From Bog-532 sp963828445 (lineage in GTDB: Bacteria > Actinomycetota > Actinomycetes > Streptosporangiales > Streptosporangiaceae), in contig CAWHFP010000014.1 in NCBI GenBank assembly GCA_963828445.1, positions 1 through 64,000 on the forward strand: a DNA stretch of 64,000 nt, read 5' to 3'. The notes under the pieces were generated by a model. The model did no database searches. It saw only the letters and a program-made list of their open reading frames with translations, and was not told where the DNA came from. How positions within the stretch are numbered: position 1 is the stretch's first letter; the number at the start of each line of letters is the position of its first letter. This document shows, piece after piece, positions 34,616 to 44,349 of the stretch. Made by a program: the position numbers and the translations under genes.

Positions 34616-35092
34616 GTGAACGCGGCCGACGTCGTCGCGGTGCTCGACGCCCTGGACCGGGCCGGAGTGCGGCACTGGGCCGGCGGCGGCTGGGGCATCG
34701 TGGCCCTGACCGGCCGCCAGACCCGGGACCACCGCGACCTGGACCTGGCCGTCGACACGAACGACCTCGCCGCTGGCCTGCGGGTCCTGGACGGCCTCGG
34801 CTACGCGGTGGAGACCGACTGGCTCCCGGTCCGGGTCGAGCTGGCCGCGCCCGGGGCCCGCTGGGTCGACCTGCACCCGGTGACCTTCGGGCCCGGCGGT
34901 CACGGCCGCCAGCCGGACCTGGACGGCGGCCACTTCGCCTATCCCCCCGACGCCTTCACCTCCGGCACGATCGCCGGGCGCCCGGTGCCCTGCCTGTCCG
35001 CGGCCCAGCAACGCCGCTTCCGCACCGGCTACCCCCTCCGCCCCCAGGACCGCCACGACCTGGCCGAACTCGACCGCTGCGACCGGCTCTAG
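34616..35092 (+). CDS. Nucleotidyltransferase (LinA/AadB-like) domain protein
   Basis: A 158-residue protein with a minimal nucleotidyltransferase fold. GGGWGIVALTGRQTRDHRDL contains the GG...D-x-D pattern, with catalytic acids in HRDLDLAVD, as in lincosamide and aminoglycoside 2''-nucleotidyltransferases. GTG start directly after the ParB-like gene's TAG, so it is translationally coupled. It may modify an antibiotic or another small molecule, but a housekeeping or toxin-like role cannot be excluded. Confidence 0.75.
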   Translation: MNAADVVAVLDALDRAGVRHWAGGGWGIVALTGRQTRDHRDLDLAVDTNDLAAGLRVLDGLGYAVETDWLPVRVELAAPGARWVDLHPVTFGPGGHGRQPDLDGGHFAYPPDAFTSGTIAGRPVPCLSAAQQRRFRTGYPLRPQDRHDLAELDRCDRL

Positions 35093-35117
35093 CCCCGCGC
35101 GACCCGGCGCACAGAAA

Positions 35118-35152
35118 AGCCGGGGACGTGGCGCTCGGCCACGTCCCCGGCT
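35118..35152 (-). terminator. Rho-independent terminator of the sugar ABC operon
   Basis: Perfect 15-bp stem AGCCGGGGACGTGGC / GCCACGTCCCCGGCT with loop GCTCG. On the leftward strand it is followed by TTTT, a good intrinsic terminator for the importer operon. It lies between convergent genes and could work both ways. Confidence 0.8.
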
Positions 35153-35168
35153 CTCCGGTCAGTGCTGG

Positions 35169-36521
35169 TCAGACGGTGCCCGTACCGCCGGTGGCACCCC
35201 CGGCCGTGGTGTCCGAGGCCGCGCCGTCGGCCGGAGCCGCCGGGGCCGCCGGGGCCTCAGCGGCGGGCGCCTCGGCCGCGGGCGCGGCGTCGCGAGCGGG
35301 CGCGCCCGTCGTGCCGCCGACCACGGGGCCGTCGGAGCCGCGGTCCAGCGTGATGTTGGCGCCGGTGGCGGGGTTGAAGATGTGCATGTTCCGCAGGTCG
35401 GCCCAGAGCTCGGTCTCCTGGCCCTCGCGCGCGGTGGTCTCGGTGTCCAGCCGCGCGGTGATCGACTCAGCGCTGGCCCCGGTGTCCGCCGAGCCCGAGT
35501 CCTCGGCCAGCTCGCGGAGTTCATCCGCGTTGACGTCGCTGGTGAACTCCTTGGTGAAGTAGACGAACACGTCGGAACCCATGGACTCGACCACGTCGAT
35601 GTTGGCCCGGAAGATCAGCCCGGTGTCCCGGGCCGCCGCCGGGACCAGCGCCGCGTCCTCGAAGTTCTCCGGCCGGATGCCGACCATGAGGTCGCGCGGG
35701 GCGTCGGCCCGCTCCAGCGCCTGCCGGAGCTGGCCGGTCAGCGGAATCTCACCCAGCGGGGTGTGCAGGGTGGCGTCGTCGACCCGGCTGGGCAGGAAGT
35801 TCATCGACGGCGAGCCGATGAAGCCGGCCACGAACAGGTTGTTGGGCCGGTCGTACAGCTCCTGCGGCGCGCCGAGCTGCTGCAGGAGGCCGGCCCGCAT
35901 GACCGCGACCCGGTCGCCCAGGGTCATGGCCTCGGTCTGGTCGTGGGTCACGTACACGGTGGTGGTGCCCAGCCGGCGCTGGATCCGCGACACCTCGGTG
36001 CGCATCTGCACCCGGAGCTTGGCGTCCAGGTTGGACAGCGGCTCGTCCATCAGGAACGCGGCCGGGTCCCGGACGATGGCCCGCCCCATGGCGACCCGCT
36101 GCCGCTGGCCACCGGACAGGTTGGACGGCTTGCGGTCCAGGTGCTGGGTCAGGTCCAGGATCCGGGCCGCCTCGTTGACCTTGTCGTCGATCTCCTTCTG
36201 CGGCCGCTTGGCCAGTTTGAGCGCGAAGCCCATGTTCTCCCGCACGGTCATGTGCGGGTACAGGGCGTAGCTCTGGAAGACCATGGCGATGTCGCGGTCC
36301 TTGGGGGCCGCGTTGTTCACCACCTTGCCGCCGATGCGCAGCTCGCCCTCGGTGATGTCCTCCAGCCCGGCGATCATGTTCAGCGTGGTGGACTTGCCAC
36401 AGCCGGACGGGCCGACCAGGATGACGAACTCGCCGTCGGCGACGTCCATGTTGAAGTCGTCGACCGCGAGCGCACCGTCGGGGTAGCGCTTGGTCACGTG
36501 CTCGAGCACGATTTCAGCCAT
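35169..36521 (-). CDS. Carbohydrate ABC importer ATPase (SugC/UgpC/MsmK type)
   Basis: A 450-residue MalK-family ATPase: Walker A GPSGCGKST, signature NLSGGQRQRVAMGRA, Walker B FLMDEPLSNLDA and H-loop VTHDQ, then the regulatory TOBE/OB domains with FIGSPSMNFLPSRV. The opening MAEIVLEHVTKRYPDGALAV and the end ATGANITL closely recall mycobacterial SugC of the trehalose importer LpqY-SugABC. A roughly 45-residue Ala/Pro/Thr-rich tail after the last domain is extra and without known role. It is the last gene of the importer operon, before a strong terminator. Confidence 0.9.
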   Translation of the reverse strand: MAEIVLEHVTKRYPDGALAVDDFNMDVADGEFVILVGPSGCGKSTTLNMIAGLEDITEGELRIGGKVVNNAAPKDRDIAMVFQSYALYPHMTVRENMGFALKLAKRPQKEIDDKVNEAARILDLTQHLDRKPSNLSGGQRQRVAMGRAIVRDPAAFLMDEPLSNLDAKLRVQMRTEVSRIQRRLGTTTVYVTHDQTEAMTLGDRVAVMRAGLLQQLGAPQELYDRPNNLFVAGFIGSPSMNFLPSRVDDATLHTPLGEIPLTGQLRQALERADAPRDLMVGIRPENFEDAALVPAAARDTGLIFRANIDVVESMGSDVFVYFTKEFTSDVNADELRELAEDSGSADTGASAESITARLDTETTAREGQETELWADLRNMHIFNPATGANITLDRGSDGPVVGGTTGAPARDAAPAAEAPAAEAPAAPAAPADGAASDTTAGGATGGTGTV

Positions 36522-36533
36522 TGTCTGTTCCTC

Positions 36534-37373
36534 CTAGCCCTTGACCGCGCCTGATGTCAGCCCAGCGACGATCCGGCGCTGGAAGAACAGCACGAAGATG
36601 ACGATCGGAATGGTGATGACCACCGCGGCGGCCGCGATCGGGCCGGTCGGGGTGGTGAACACCGAGCCACCGCTGAAGTAGGCGATGGAGGCCGGCGCGG
36701 TCCGGGACGCCGTGGTCGAGGTGAACGAGATCGCGAACAGGAAGTCGTTCCAGCAGGCCATGAAGACCAGGATGGCCGTGGTGACCATGCCCGGCGCGGC
36801 CAGCGGCGCGATGACCTTGACGAAGGCCTGGAACGGGGTGGCCCCGTCCATCTTGGCCGCCTTCTCCAGTTCCCACGGGATCTCCCGGAAGAACGCGGAC
36901 AGCGTGTAGATGCCCAGCGGCAGCCCGAACGCGATGTAGGGGATGATCAGGCCCGGCCAGGTGTTGAACAGGCCCAGCGCCCGCTCGATGCTGAACAGCG
37001 GCGTCACCAGCGAGATCTGCGGGAAGATCGCGATCAGCAGCGACATCCCGATCAGCACGCTCTTGCCCGGGAAGTTCAGCCGGGCCACCGCGTAGGCCGC
37101 CATCGAGGCCAGCACCACCGCGATGAAGGTGGAGATGAGCCCGATGCCGATCGAGTTGACCAGGGGCCGGATGAACTGCGAGTTCTGCAGGATCGAGCTG
37201 TAGTTGCCCCAGGTCCACGAGGCCGGGATGAACGACGGGTCCAGGATCGCGGTCGGGGTCTTGAACGACAGCGAGACCAGCCACAGCACCGGGATCAGGG
37301 CCAGCGCGATGACGACGAAGTTGGCGACGCCCCAGCCCGCCTTCTGGCGGGGCGTGGTGGTTACCGCAGCCAT
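36534..37373 (-). CDS. Carbohydrate ABC permease (SugB/MalG type)
   Basis: A 279-residue permease with six transmembrane helices and the EAA coupling motif EKAAKMDGATPFQAFVKV on the cytosolic side, where it would dock on the ATPase. It begins MAAVTTTPRQKAGWG at the ATG at 37373, 7 bp after the first permease, and ends 12 bp before the ATPase gene. Together they form a CUT1-family disaccharide importer. Confidence 0.92.
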   Translation of the reverse strand: MAAVTTTPRQKAGWGVANFVVIALALIPVLWLVSLSFKTPTAILDPSFIPASWTWGNYSSILQNSQFIRPLVNSIGIGLISTFIAVVLASMAAYAVARLNFPGKSVLIGMSLLIAIFPQISLVTPLFSIERALGLFNTWPGLIIPYIAFGLPLGIYTLSAFFREIPWELEKAAKMDGATPFQAFVKVIAPLAAPGMVTTAILVFMACWNDFLFAISFTSTTASRTAPASIAYFSGGSVFTTPTGPIAAAAVVITIPIVIFVLFFQRRIVAGLTSGAVKG

Positions 37374-37380
37374 CAGCGGA

Positions 37381-38331
37381 TCACCTCTTTCCGATATCCG
37401 AGCCGGGGGCCGCGGTGCCGAAGCCCTTGATGAAGATGACGGCGATGATCGCCACGCAGATGAAGATCAGGATCGAGATGGCCGAGCCGACGCCCAGGTT
37501 CAGCGCGTTGAACAGGTTGTCGTAGCCGAGGATCGACACCGAGCCGGTGTTGTTGGCCCCTGCGGTCAGGATGTAGATGTTGTCGAAGATCCGGAACGAG
37601 TCCAGCGTGCGGAACAGCACCGCGACCAGGATGGCCGGTTTCATCAGCGGCAACGTGATCTGGGTGAACCGCTGCCAGGTGCTGGCCCCGTCGACCTTGG
37701 CCGCCTTCTGCAGGTCCTCCGGGACCAGGGACAGGCCGGCCAGCAGTAGCAGGCCCATGAACGGCGTGGTCTTCCAGATCTCGGCCAGGATGATGACCAC
37801 GATCGCCTGAACCTGACTGGTCAGCGCGGCCGTGTTGTTGAAAGCGGCCGACAGGTAGCCGGTCCCCGGCGTCCACGCGTACTGCCAGCCGTAGGCCGCG
37901 GCCACGGTCACGATGCCGTACGGGATCAGGGACGCGGTGCGGACCCCGCCCCGGAAGAAGATCGTCCGGTGCATGAGCTGGGCCAGCAGCATGCCCAGGA
38001 CCAGCGAGATCGACACCGAGAACACCGTGATGATCACGGTGACCTCCAGCGCCGTCCACCAGTACGACGACGACAGCACCGCGCCGTAGTTGGCCAGCCC
38101 GACGAACTTCTTGGCCTGCGGCAGTTCCAGGTTGTACTTCTCCAGCGACAGCCAGATCGCGTAGATGATCGGGTAGGCGGTCACCGCCACCATCACGATC
38201 ACCGCGGGCGCGATCAGCAGGAAGCCCAGCCGGCGTTCGGCCCGGGCCCCCTCGGACAGCTGCCTGCGGTGCCCGGGCATTTGCTCCCTGGTGGCTTCGG
38301 CGCCCGCCGCCACCTCTGCGTTCACAGCCAT
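37381..38331 (-). CDS. Carbohydrate ABC permease (SugA/MalF type)
   Basis: A 316-residue permease with a hydrophilic N-terminus, about six helices, and the EAA loop EDLQKAAKVDGASTWQRF. Domain size and gene order (binding protein, MalF-like, MalG-like, ATPase) match LpqY-SugABC and other CUT1 importers. Start ATG at 38331, 43 bp after the binding-protein stop. Confidence 0.92.
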   Translation of the reverse strand: MAVNAEVAAGAEATREQMPGHRRQLSEGARAERRLGFLLIAPAVIVMVAVTAYPIIYAIWLSLEKYNLELPQAKKFVGLANYGAVLSSSYWWTALEVTVIITVFSVSISLVLGMLLAQLMHRTIFFRGGVRTASLIPYGIVTVAAAYGWQYAWTPGTGYLSAAFNNTAALTSQVQAIVVIILAEIWKTTPFMGLLLLAGLSLVPEDLQKAAKVDGASTWQRFTQITLPLMKPAILVAVLFRTLDSFRIFDNIYILTAGANNTGSVSILGYDNLFNALNLGVGSAISILIFICVAIIAVIFIKGFGTAAPGSDIGKR

Positions 38332-38374
38332 CGCGATGTTCCTTCCCTCGCCGCCAGCCGCCGGCTGCGGCGGC

Positions 38375-39712
38375 TCACGGGACCAGGCCCTTCGATTGCA
38401 GTGCGTTGGTCAGCTGGCCCTTCAGCGACGAGACCGTCCCGGTGGGATTGATCCCCGACGCTGGGAAGACCTGGTGCGAGATGTCGATCGAGACCACCTG
38501 GTAGAGCGGCGACTTGGGTCGCACGCTGGCGTTCTGCAGGGCCTTGAGGATGTCGGCGTGCATCGGGTAGTCGGGGTACAGCTTGGGGTTGTGGTACAGG
38601 CTGGTGATCGTGGGCGGAGCGCCGCCGACGGTCGCCCCGAGCAGCTGGTTCTGCGCGTCCCGCATGCAGAGCGCGGCCTTGAACGCCAGGTCCCTGTGCT
38701 GGGAGTACCTGCTGACCGCGAGGTCCACTCCACCGATCGTCACCTTGGCCGGCGTGCCCGGCACGACCTCCGGGTACTGCGTCCACTTGAAGCTCTTGAA
38801 CAGCTTCGGCTCGTCGGTCTTCATGGACGGATAGACGAACGGGTAGTTCAGCTCGAACGCGGCCGTGCCCGCCTCCATGGCCAGCCGGTTCTGGTTCTCC
38901 ATCTGCACGTCCAGCGACGGGTCGGCCGCGTCCGAGCTGGCCAGCTGCTTCATGATCGTCAGCGCCTTCGTCGCTGACGAGTCCAGCGTGACCTTGGAGC
39001 CGTCCGCGTTGAGGATCGAGCCGCCCGCGCTGGCCACCATGGTGTTGAACCAGACCGTGCCACCCTCGTACTGCGCGCCCTGGATCTCGATGCAGGTGCG
39101 GCTTGCCTTCCTTGGCCAGCTTCTCGGCGTCCGCGATCATCTCGGCCCACGTCTTGGGCGGGTTCGGCACCAGGTCCGAGCGGTACCACAGCAGCTGGGT
39201 GTTGGAGTTGTCCGGGGCCGCCCACAGCTGGCCCTTGTACTCCGCCGTCTCCAGGGCCGGCTTCAGGGTGTTGCCGACCACGGAGGCCTTGTTGGCTGCC
39301 GGTCCAGGGCTGCGATCCAGCCGGCCTGAGCGAACTCGGCCTCCCAGGTCACGTCCAGGGCCATGATGTCGATCGTGTTGTCGTGCGCGGCCAGCCGCCG
39401 GACCAGCTGCTGACGCTGGCCGTCCGAGCCCTGCGGCAGCAACTGATAGGAGATCTTGTACGCGCCGTTGCTCTGCGCGTCGCAGTTCTTGATCATGGTG
39501 TCAGTCGCGCCGGACACGTCCGGGAACTGGTAGAAGTTCAGCGTGACCGGGCCGGTACTGGCCCCGGCCGAGCTACACGCGGCCAGGGCACTGCAGCCCA
39601 GCACCGCGGTGGCCACGGCCGCACCCGTCTTCGTGCGCAAACGCCGGGTGGACCGGCCAAGGACCGAGCGCCGTGAGGCGCGCCGGGCCGGAGGATCGGT
39701 GGCAGACGTCAT
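38375..39712 (-). pseudogene. Extracellular solute-binding lipoprotein (LpqY-like), two frame changes
   Basis: Binding-protein gene of the CUT1 importer, readable only by changing frame twice. Part 1 (from the ATG at 39712, GGGAGGG upstream) has a twin-arginine-like RRSVLGRSTRR, lipobox ALAAC and an LpqY-like start of the mature domain (ALDVTWEAEFAQAGWIAALD). Near 39300 it moves to ANKASVVGNTLKPALE and WYRSDLVPNPPKTWAEM. Near 39095 it moves again to IEIQGAQYEGGTVWFNTMVA and on to QSKGLVP. Every part is well conserved, which favours assembly indels over decay. If real, the importer would lack its receptor. Confidence 0.8.
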
Positions 39713-40102
39713 TGTCCCTCCCGCGTGGGGCAGCCATGACCGGCCCAGCACGTCCATGCCCGACCACCCCACTTCGTCGTCGGTGGCCCGCCGGCCCCGA
39801 AGACCGGAGCCGGCGAATCGTTCAGGTCCCTGGCGAGCGACAAGGACCTATGCATATGAAAACTCTCCGGTTACTTAGTGCGTCAAGAGGCAGGAGTGAT
39901 TCGTTGTTGACAGTGCTGTGTGCCAGTGTGGTCCCTTGTGTGGTGGAACGTTAAATCATGTCGCTCTGACGCCTAATTTCGGCAAACTTTGCACACTGAC
40001 GCTCCAAATCGCCCGTTGGCTCGCGGGCCGTGATCAGATCTTTATCCGGGTCTTACCGTCACTTGGCTGGTTCTTACCCACTACGGCGACCTGGCACGAC
40101 AG
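39713..40102. other. Gene-free upstream region of the sugar importer operon
   Basis: About 390 bp without a credible gene and more AT-rich than its surroundings at 39850-40050 (e.g. GTTAAATCATG, GGCAAACTTTGCAC). It should hold the importer promoter; on the leftward strand TTGACG (39889-39894) is a possible -35. No clear LacI-type palindrome is seen. The right end is the 3' flank of the TetR gene. Confidence 0.4.
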
Positions 40103-40765
40103 TCAGGCCGCACCAGTGTGGCGGGCTCGCAAGCCGTCGATGAGGATGCCGAGCCCGTGCTCGAAGCGGTCGCCGGGCGAGCTCAGCGCCCCGGTCGCCG
40201 CGCGCAGCAGCGGAAAGGAACCCGCCCCGGGCGGTACCGGCGGCCCGTCCTGGCCCGGGTCACTGGCCCGGGTCCTGGTCGCGTCGTGCTCGGCGGGGGC
40301 GGCCCGGCCGTCCTCGGCCTGGAGGTCCAGCACGTCACCGAGCACGTAGGCGTTCAGGGTCAGCAGCGCCAGCAGCCCGTCGCCGGGCGAGAAGCCCGCG
40401 CCGGCCAGGGCCTCCAGCTGCCGTTCGATGCCGGGCAGGCTGGAGGTGGTCGGGCGGTTGCCCGACACGACCAGGGCGCTGTCCCGATGAGCCAGCAGCG
40501 CCGTGCGCATGACCCGGGCCCGGGCCGTGAGCCATTCCCACCACGGCTGCCCGGGCTGCGGTTCGCGCCAGGCGGCCAGCGCCTCCTCCAGGATCGCCCC
40601 GGCCAGCAGGTCGAGCAGCTCGCGCTTGTTGCGGACGTGCCAGTACAGGGTGGGCGCGCGGATGCCCAGGCGCTCGGCCAGCCGCCGCAGCGTGAGCCCG
40701 TCCAGCCCGGCCTCGTCGAGCAGCTCGAGCGCGACGGCGACGATGCGTTCCCGGGTGACCGGCAT
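40103..40765 (-). CDS. TetR regulator with TetR_C domain
   Basis: A 220-residue protein very like tetracycline-type repressors: HTH LTLRRLAERLGIRAPTLYWH followed by VRNKRELLDLLAGAI and a TetR_C ligand domain. It starts MPVTRERIVAVAL at the ATG at 40765. It is divergent from a FAD-monooxygenase remnant with two perfect or near-perfect operators between them, so it once regulated, or still regulates, that locus and itself. Confidence 0.92.
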   Translation of the reverse strand: MPVTRERIVAVALELLDEAGLDGLTLRRLAERLGIRAPTLYWHVRNKRELLDLLAGAILEEALAAWREPQPGQPWWEWLTARARVMRTALLAHRDSALVVSGNRPTTSSLPGIERQLEALAGAGFSPGDGLLALLTLNAYVLGDVLDLQAEDGRAAPAEHDATRTRASDPGQDGPPVPPGAGSFPLLRAATGALSSPGDRFEHGLGILIDGLRARHTGAA

Positions 40766-40786
40766 GGCCGGAATTCTATGGCCCCT

Positions 40787-40836
40787 CTAACGACGTTAGG
40801 GGAGGCTGGGCGACAGCGACTCTAACAACGTTAGAG
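40787..40836. promoter_or_regulatory. Twin TetR operators
   Basis: Two related palindromes, CTAACGACGTTAG (40787-40799) and CTCTAACAACGTTAGAG (40820-40836, perfect 7-bp arms with 3-bp spacer), with centres 35 bp apart. They sit between the TetR start (40765) and the monooxygenase remnant start (40847), as in the tetR/tetA arrangement. Confidence 0.85.
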
Positions 40837-40846
40837 GAGAGGCGGG

Positions 40847-41262
40847 ATGAACGCACCGGACGAGGCCGGCGTCCTGATCGCGGGCGGCGGCCCGGTGGGC
40901 CTGATGCTCGCCTGCGAGCTGGCCCGGGACGCGCCCGCTGGTGCTGGAGCGGCGGGAGGGCATCGACCCCACGATCAAGGCCGGCTCGATCAACGTGGCC
41001 GCGGTCGAGGCGCACTACCGGCGCGGGCCGCGGCCGGCCGTCCGGGCCGAGCAGGAGCGCATCCAGGCCATGCCGCGTCCCGGCGCTGGTGGACGTCCAT
41101 CATTTGATCGAAGGTCGGTACCCGGCTGACCGGTCACTTCGCGGATCTGTGGGATCGGCCGCGTCCGGGTGGTCACCGCGGCCTGCCCGGAGCGCCCGGC
41201 GCTGGCCGCCCTGCTGGTCCGGCCGGATCCGGCCCTGGGCCGGCCCCCCTGCCTCTGAGCAA
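40847..41262 (+). pseudogene. Collapsed FAD-dependent monooxygenase (TetR-controlled)
   Basis: The ATG at 40847 (GGAGAGGCGGG upstream) begins a normal flavoprotein (GVLIAGGGPVGLMLACELARD). It then continues only across frame changes: LVLERREGIDPTIKAGSINV in the next frame, a TRLTGHFADLWDRP piece, and a typical C-terminal VVTAACPERPALAALLVRPD ending at 41262. About two-thirds of a roughly 500-residue enzyme is missing, so unlike other frameshifted genes here this is a true remnant with large internal deletions. Confidence 0.8.
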
Positions 41263-41284
41263 TCGATTTCTCTAAGCTGGGGGT

Positions 41285-42310
<1,026 letters not shown>

Positions 42311-42333
42311 GCCTGATCCAGCCGGGGAAAGCG

Positions 42334-42362
42334 GCGGGCCCCAGGGTTGCCCTGGGGCCCGC
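42334..42362 (+). terminator. Terminator-like hairpin after aldo/keto reductase
   Basis: Perfect 13-bp stem GCGGGCCCCAGGG / CCCTGGGGCCCGC with TTG loop, 24 bp after the stop. It lacks a strong T-run but is very stable. Confidence 0.7.
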
Positions 42363-42534
42363 GCCGTTCCCAGGCGGTCCGGAAGCCGCCCCCTAATCGC
42401 CAGTGTCCAGACCACTCGGGAACTCCGCCCGCTGGTCACGGAACGTAACCAGCGGGGAAAGGGATTATGACACGTCCGCCGCACGGACGGAAGAGTCAGG
42501 TCCCCGTGTTGTCCATTATAGGAACCTTTGTTCG

Positions 42535-42789
42535 TTATTTCCACTTGAAGTGGACGAACAATCGGCCGAAGTTCTTGGAATCCTTCTCCACCCGGTGGTA
42601 CTTGGCCTTGATTTCCTTCTGGTCCAGGAACCGCAGCACGCGCTTCTTCAGCTGACCCGAGCCCTTGCCGGGAATGATCTCGATCAGCGGGGCCTTCTTG
42701 GCTTCGGCCTCGGCGATGATGTCGCGCAGCGCCTGGTCGATATCGGCACCCCGGTTGTAGATGTCGTGCAGGTCCAGCTTCAGCTTCAT
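42535..42789 (-). CDS. Small Smr-domain protein
   Basis: An 84-residue stand-alone Smr (MutS2 C-terminal) domain. KLKLDLHDIYNRGADIDQAL is the LDLHG-like segment, and IIPGKGSGQLKKRVLRFL replaces the usual HGKGTG loop. Smr domains act as nicking nucleases on DNA or RNA; here PGKG lacks the loop histidine, so activity is uncertain. Start ATG at 42789, divergent by 36 bp from the nitroreductase gene. Lysine-rich composition differs from the neighbours. Confidence 0.82.
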   Translation of the reverse strand: MKLKLDLHDIYNRGADIDQALRDIIAEAEAKKAPLIEIIPGKGSGQLKKRVLRFLDQKEIKAKYHRVEKDSKNFGRLFVHFKWK

Positions 42790-42825
42790 GCCCTGACCGT
42801 ACGACAGTGAGCAGAAAGGTAACGA

Positions 42826-43230
42826 ATGCTGTTCGGAGATGAGCACGTCAAGCGCTACGAGGAGACCGACGGGGCCGAAGGCCACGAGTGGCAGGGCACG
42901 ACCGCGCTGATCCTCACCACCACCGGGCGCAAGTCGGGCCAGCAGCGTAAGCATGCGCTGATCTACCAGAAGTTCGGCGACGACTACCTGATCGTGGCGT
43001 CCAAGGGCGGCGCGGACGAGCCACCCACCTGGTACCTCAACCTCGAGGCCGACCCGGAGGTCCAGGTCCAGGTGCTAGGGGACAAGTTCCGGGCCCGGGC
43101 CCGGACCGCGACCGCGGCCGAGAAGCCCGCCATGTGGGACGTCATGGCCAAGGCCTGGCCGTCGTACAACGACTACCAGAAGAAGACCGACCGCCAGATC
43201 CCGGTCGTGGTCCTCGAACGCGAGTCCTGA
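42826..43230 (+). CDS. Nitroreductase-family deazaflavin (F420)-dependent protein
   Basis: A 134-residue split-barrel protein of the actinobacterial deazaflavin-dependent nitroreductase family. TTALILTTTGRKSGQQRKHA carries the cofactor-binding TTTGRKSG motif, and ASKGGADEPPTWYLNLEADP is the conserved second block. Such proteins bind F420 and reduce diverse substrates. Its presence implies F420 use by the host. Start ATG at 42826. Confidence 0.92.
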   Translation: MLFGDEHVKRYEETDGAEGHEWQGTTALILTTTGRKSGQQRKHALIYQKFGDDYLIVASKGGADEPPTWYLNLEADPEVQVQVLGDKFRARARTATAAEKPAMWDVMAKAWPSYNDYQKKTDRQIPVVVLERES

Positions 43231-43233
43231 GCG

Positions 43234-43743
43234 TCATCGCGGCGGGCCGTCCGGCCACAGCCGGGTGACGATCTGGGCCACCGTGTCCGCGGGCGAGCCG
43301 CCGGGGGTGACCACCACCACCTGCGGCTCGTCCTGCGGCACCTCCTGCGCGGCCAGCTGGCTGGCCAGCAGGTCCTGGGGGAAGAAGTGCCCATGCCGCC
43401 CGGCCAGCTGCCGGGCCAGGGTGCCGGCGTCCTCGAGCAGGTAGACCAGGGTGACCGCGGGCCGGCCCCCCAGCAGCGAGTCGCGGTACTCGCGGCGCAG
43501 CGCGGAGCAGGTCACCACCGCGGACCCGCCGGCCGCGATCCGTTCGTCCATCCAGGCCCCGATGGCGTGCAGCCACGGCCAGCGGTCGGCGTCGGTCAGC
43601 GGCTCGCCGCGGTGCATCTTGGCGATGGCGACCGCGGAGTGGAAGGTGTCCGCGTCCGCGAACGTCCAGCCCAGCCGGCCGGCCAGGCCGGTCCCGATCG
43701 TCGTCTTACCGCTGCCGGACGGCCCGGCGATTATCACGATCAC
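43234..43743 (-). CDS. Gluconokinase
   Basis: A 169-residue small kinase of the gluconokinase/shikimate kinase fold. Walker A GPSGSGKTT, an acidic sugar-binding region FADADTFHS, then MHRGEPLTDADRWPWL and CSALRREYRD are the gluconokinase signatures. It would phosphorylate D-gluconate to 6-phosphogluconate in the cytosol. GTG at 43743 gives a normal N-terminus (VIVIIAGPSGSGKTT); upstream in-frame codons are not family-like. It is co-oriented with a membrane protein gene upstream. Confidence 0.92.
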   Translation of the reverse strand: MIVIIAGPSGSGKTTIGTGLAGRLGWTFADADTFHSAVAIAKMHRGEPLTDADRWPWLHAIGAWMDERIAAGGSAVVTCSALRREYRDSLLGGRPAVTLVYLLEDAGTLARQLAGRHGHFFPQDLLASQLAAQEVPQDEPQVVVVTPGGSPADTVAQIVTRLWPDGPPR

Positions 43744-43754
43744 GGTGCCGGACT

Positions 43755-44228
43755 CTACCGGCGGCCCCAGTGGAGTGCACCGTGGCCGCCGTGGCCGATG
43801 CTGATGCCACCACTGCGGCGGCTGGCCAGCACGCGCTGCCACCAGGCCAGCCAGGCGGCCACTGCCGAGCTGACCGGGCGGCGGGCCGTGACCGGCGGGG
43901 CCGCGCTCCGGGCCACCGGGGCGCGCTGGGCGTTCTCGGCCGTGGCCGGGTAGGTGGCCTCGCGGGCCGGGGACGTCTTCTCCGGGGCCGGGGTCCGGGC
44001 CGGAGCCGAGGACGCGGGCGGCGATGCGCTGGGCAAGGACGACGTGGGCTCGGCCGGCGTGGACGGCGCCGGGGCGCTGGACCGGGCGGCCGGCGCCGAG
44101 CCGAGCGCGGTGGGCCGGGCCGGAGCGGGCGCCTGGGCCATCAGCAGGCCCACCCCGGCGATGACCGCCGCCACCGCGACCACGCCGGTCAGCACGGTGA
44201 TGGCGGTGCGGAAGCTGATCTCCTCCAT
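43755..44228 (-). CDS. Hypothetical single-TM Ala/Pro/Ser-rich protein
   Basis: A 157-residue protein with one N-terminal membrane helix (AITVLTGVVAVAAVIAGVGL), an Ala/Pro/Ser-rich extracytoplasmic stretch and a short basic Trp-rich end (HGGHGALHWGRR). There are no recognisable domains. The ATG at 44228 is used; a GTG at 44288 is in frame. It may be coupled to gluconokinase, which starts 12 bp downstream. Confidence 0.55.
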   Translation of the reverse strand: MEEISFRTAITVLTGVVAVAAVIAGVGLLMAQAPAPARPTALGSAPAARSSAPAPSTPAEPTSSLPSASPPASSAPARTPAPEKTSPAREATYPATAENAQRAPVARSAAPPVTARRPVSSAVAAWLAWWQRVLASRRSGGISIGHGGHGALHWGRR

Positions 44229-44349
44229 GCGCGCGTACAGCGAGCTACGCAAGGCCGCGAACCGGGTCAGCACCACTGGACAATACACGGCCGGGTGCAG
44301 ATGTCACGAATTGCCTGACGGGCCGGAATCGCCCGGCCAGGGGCCCTGA

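Noticed and set aside
39908..39913. TTGACA as a rightward promoter -35 in the importer upstream region
   Set aside because: No suitable -10 at 16-18 bp and no rightward gene follows.
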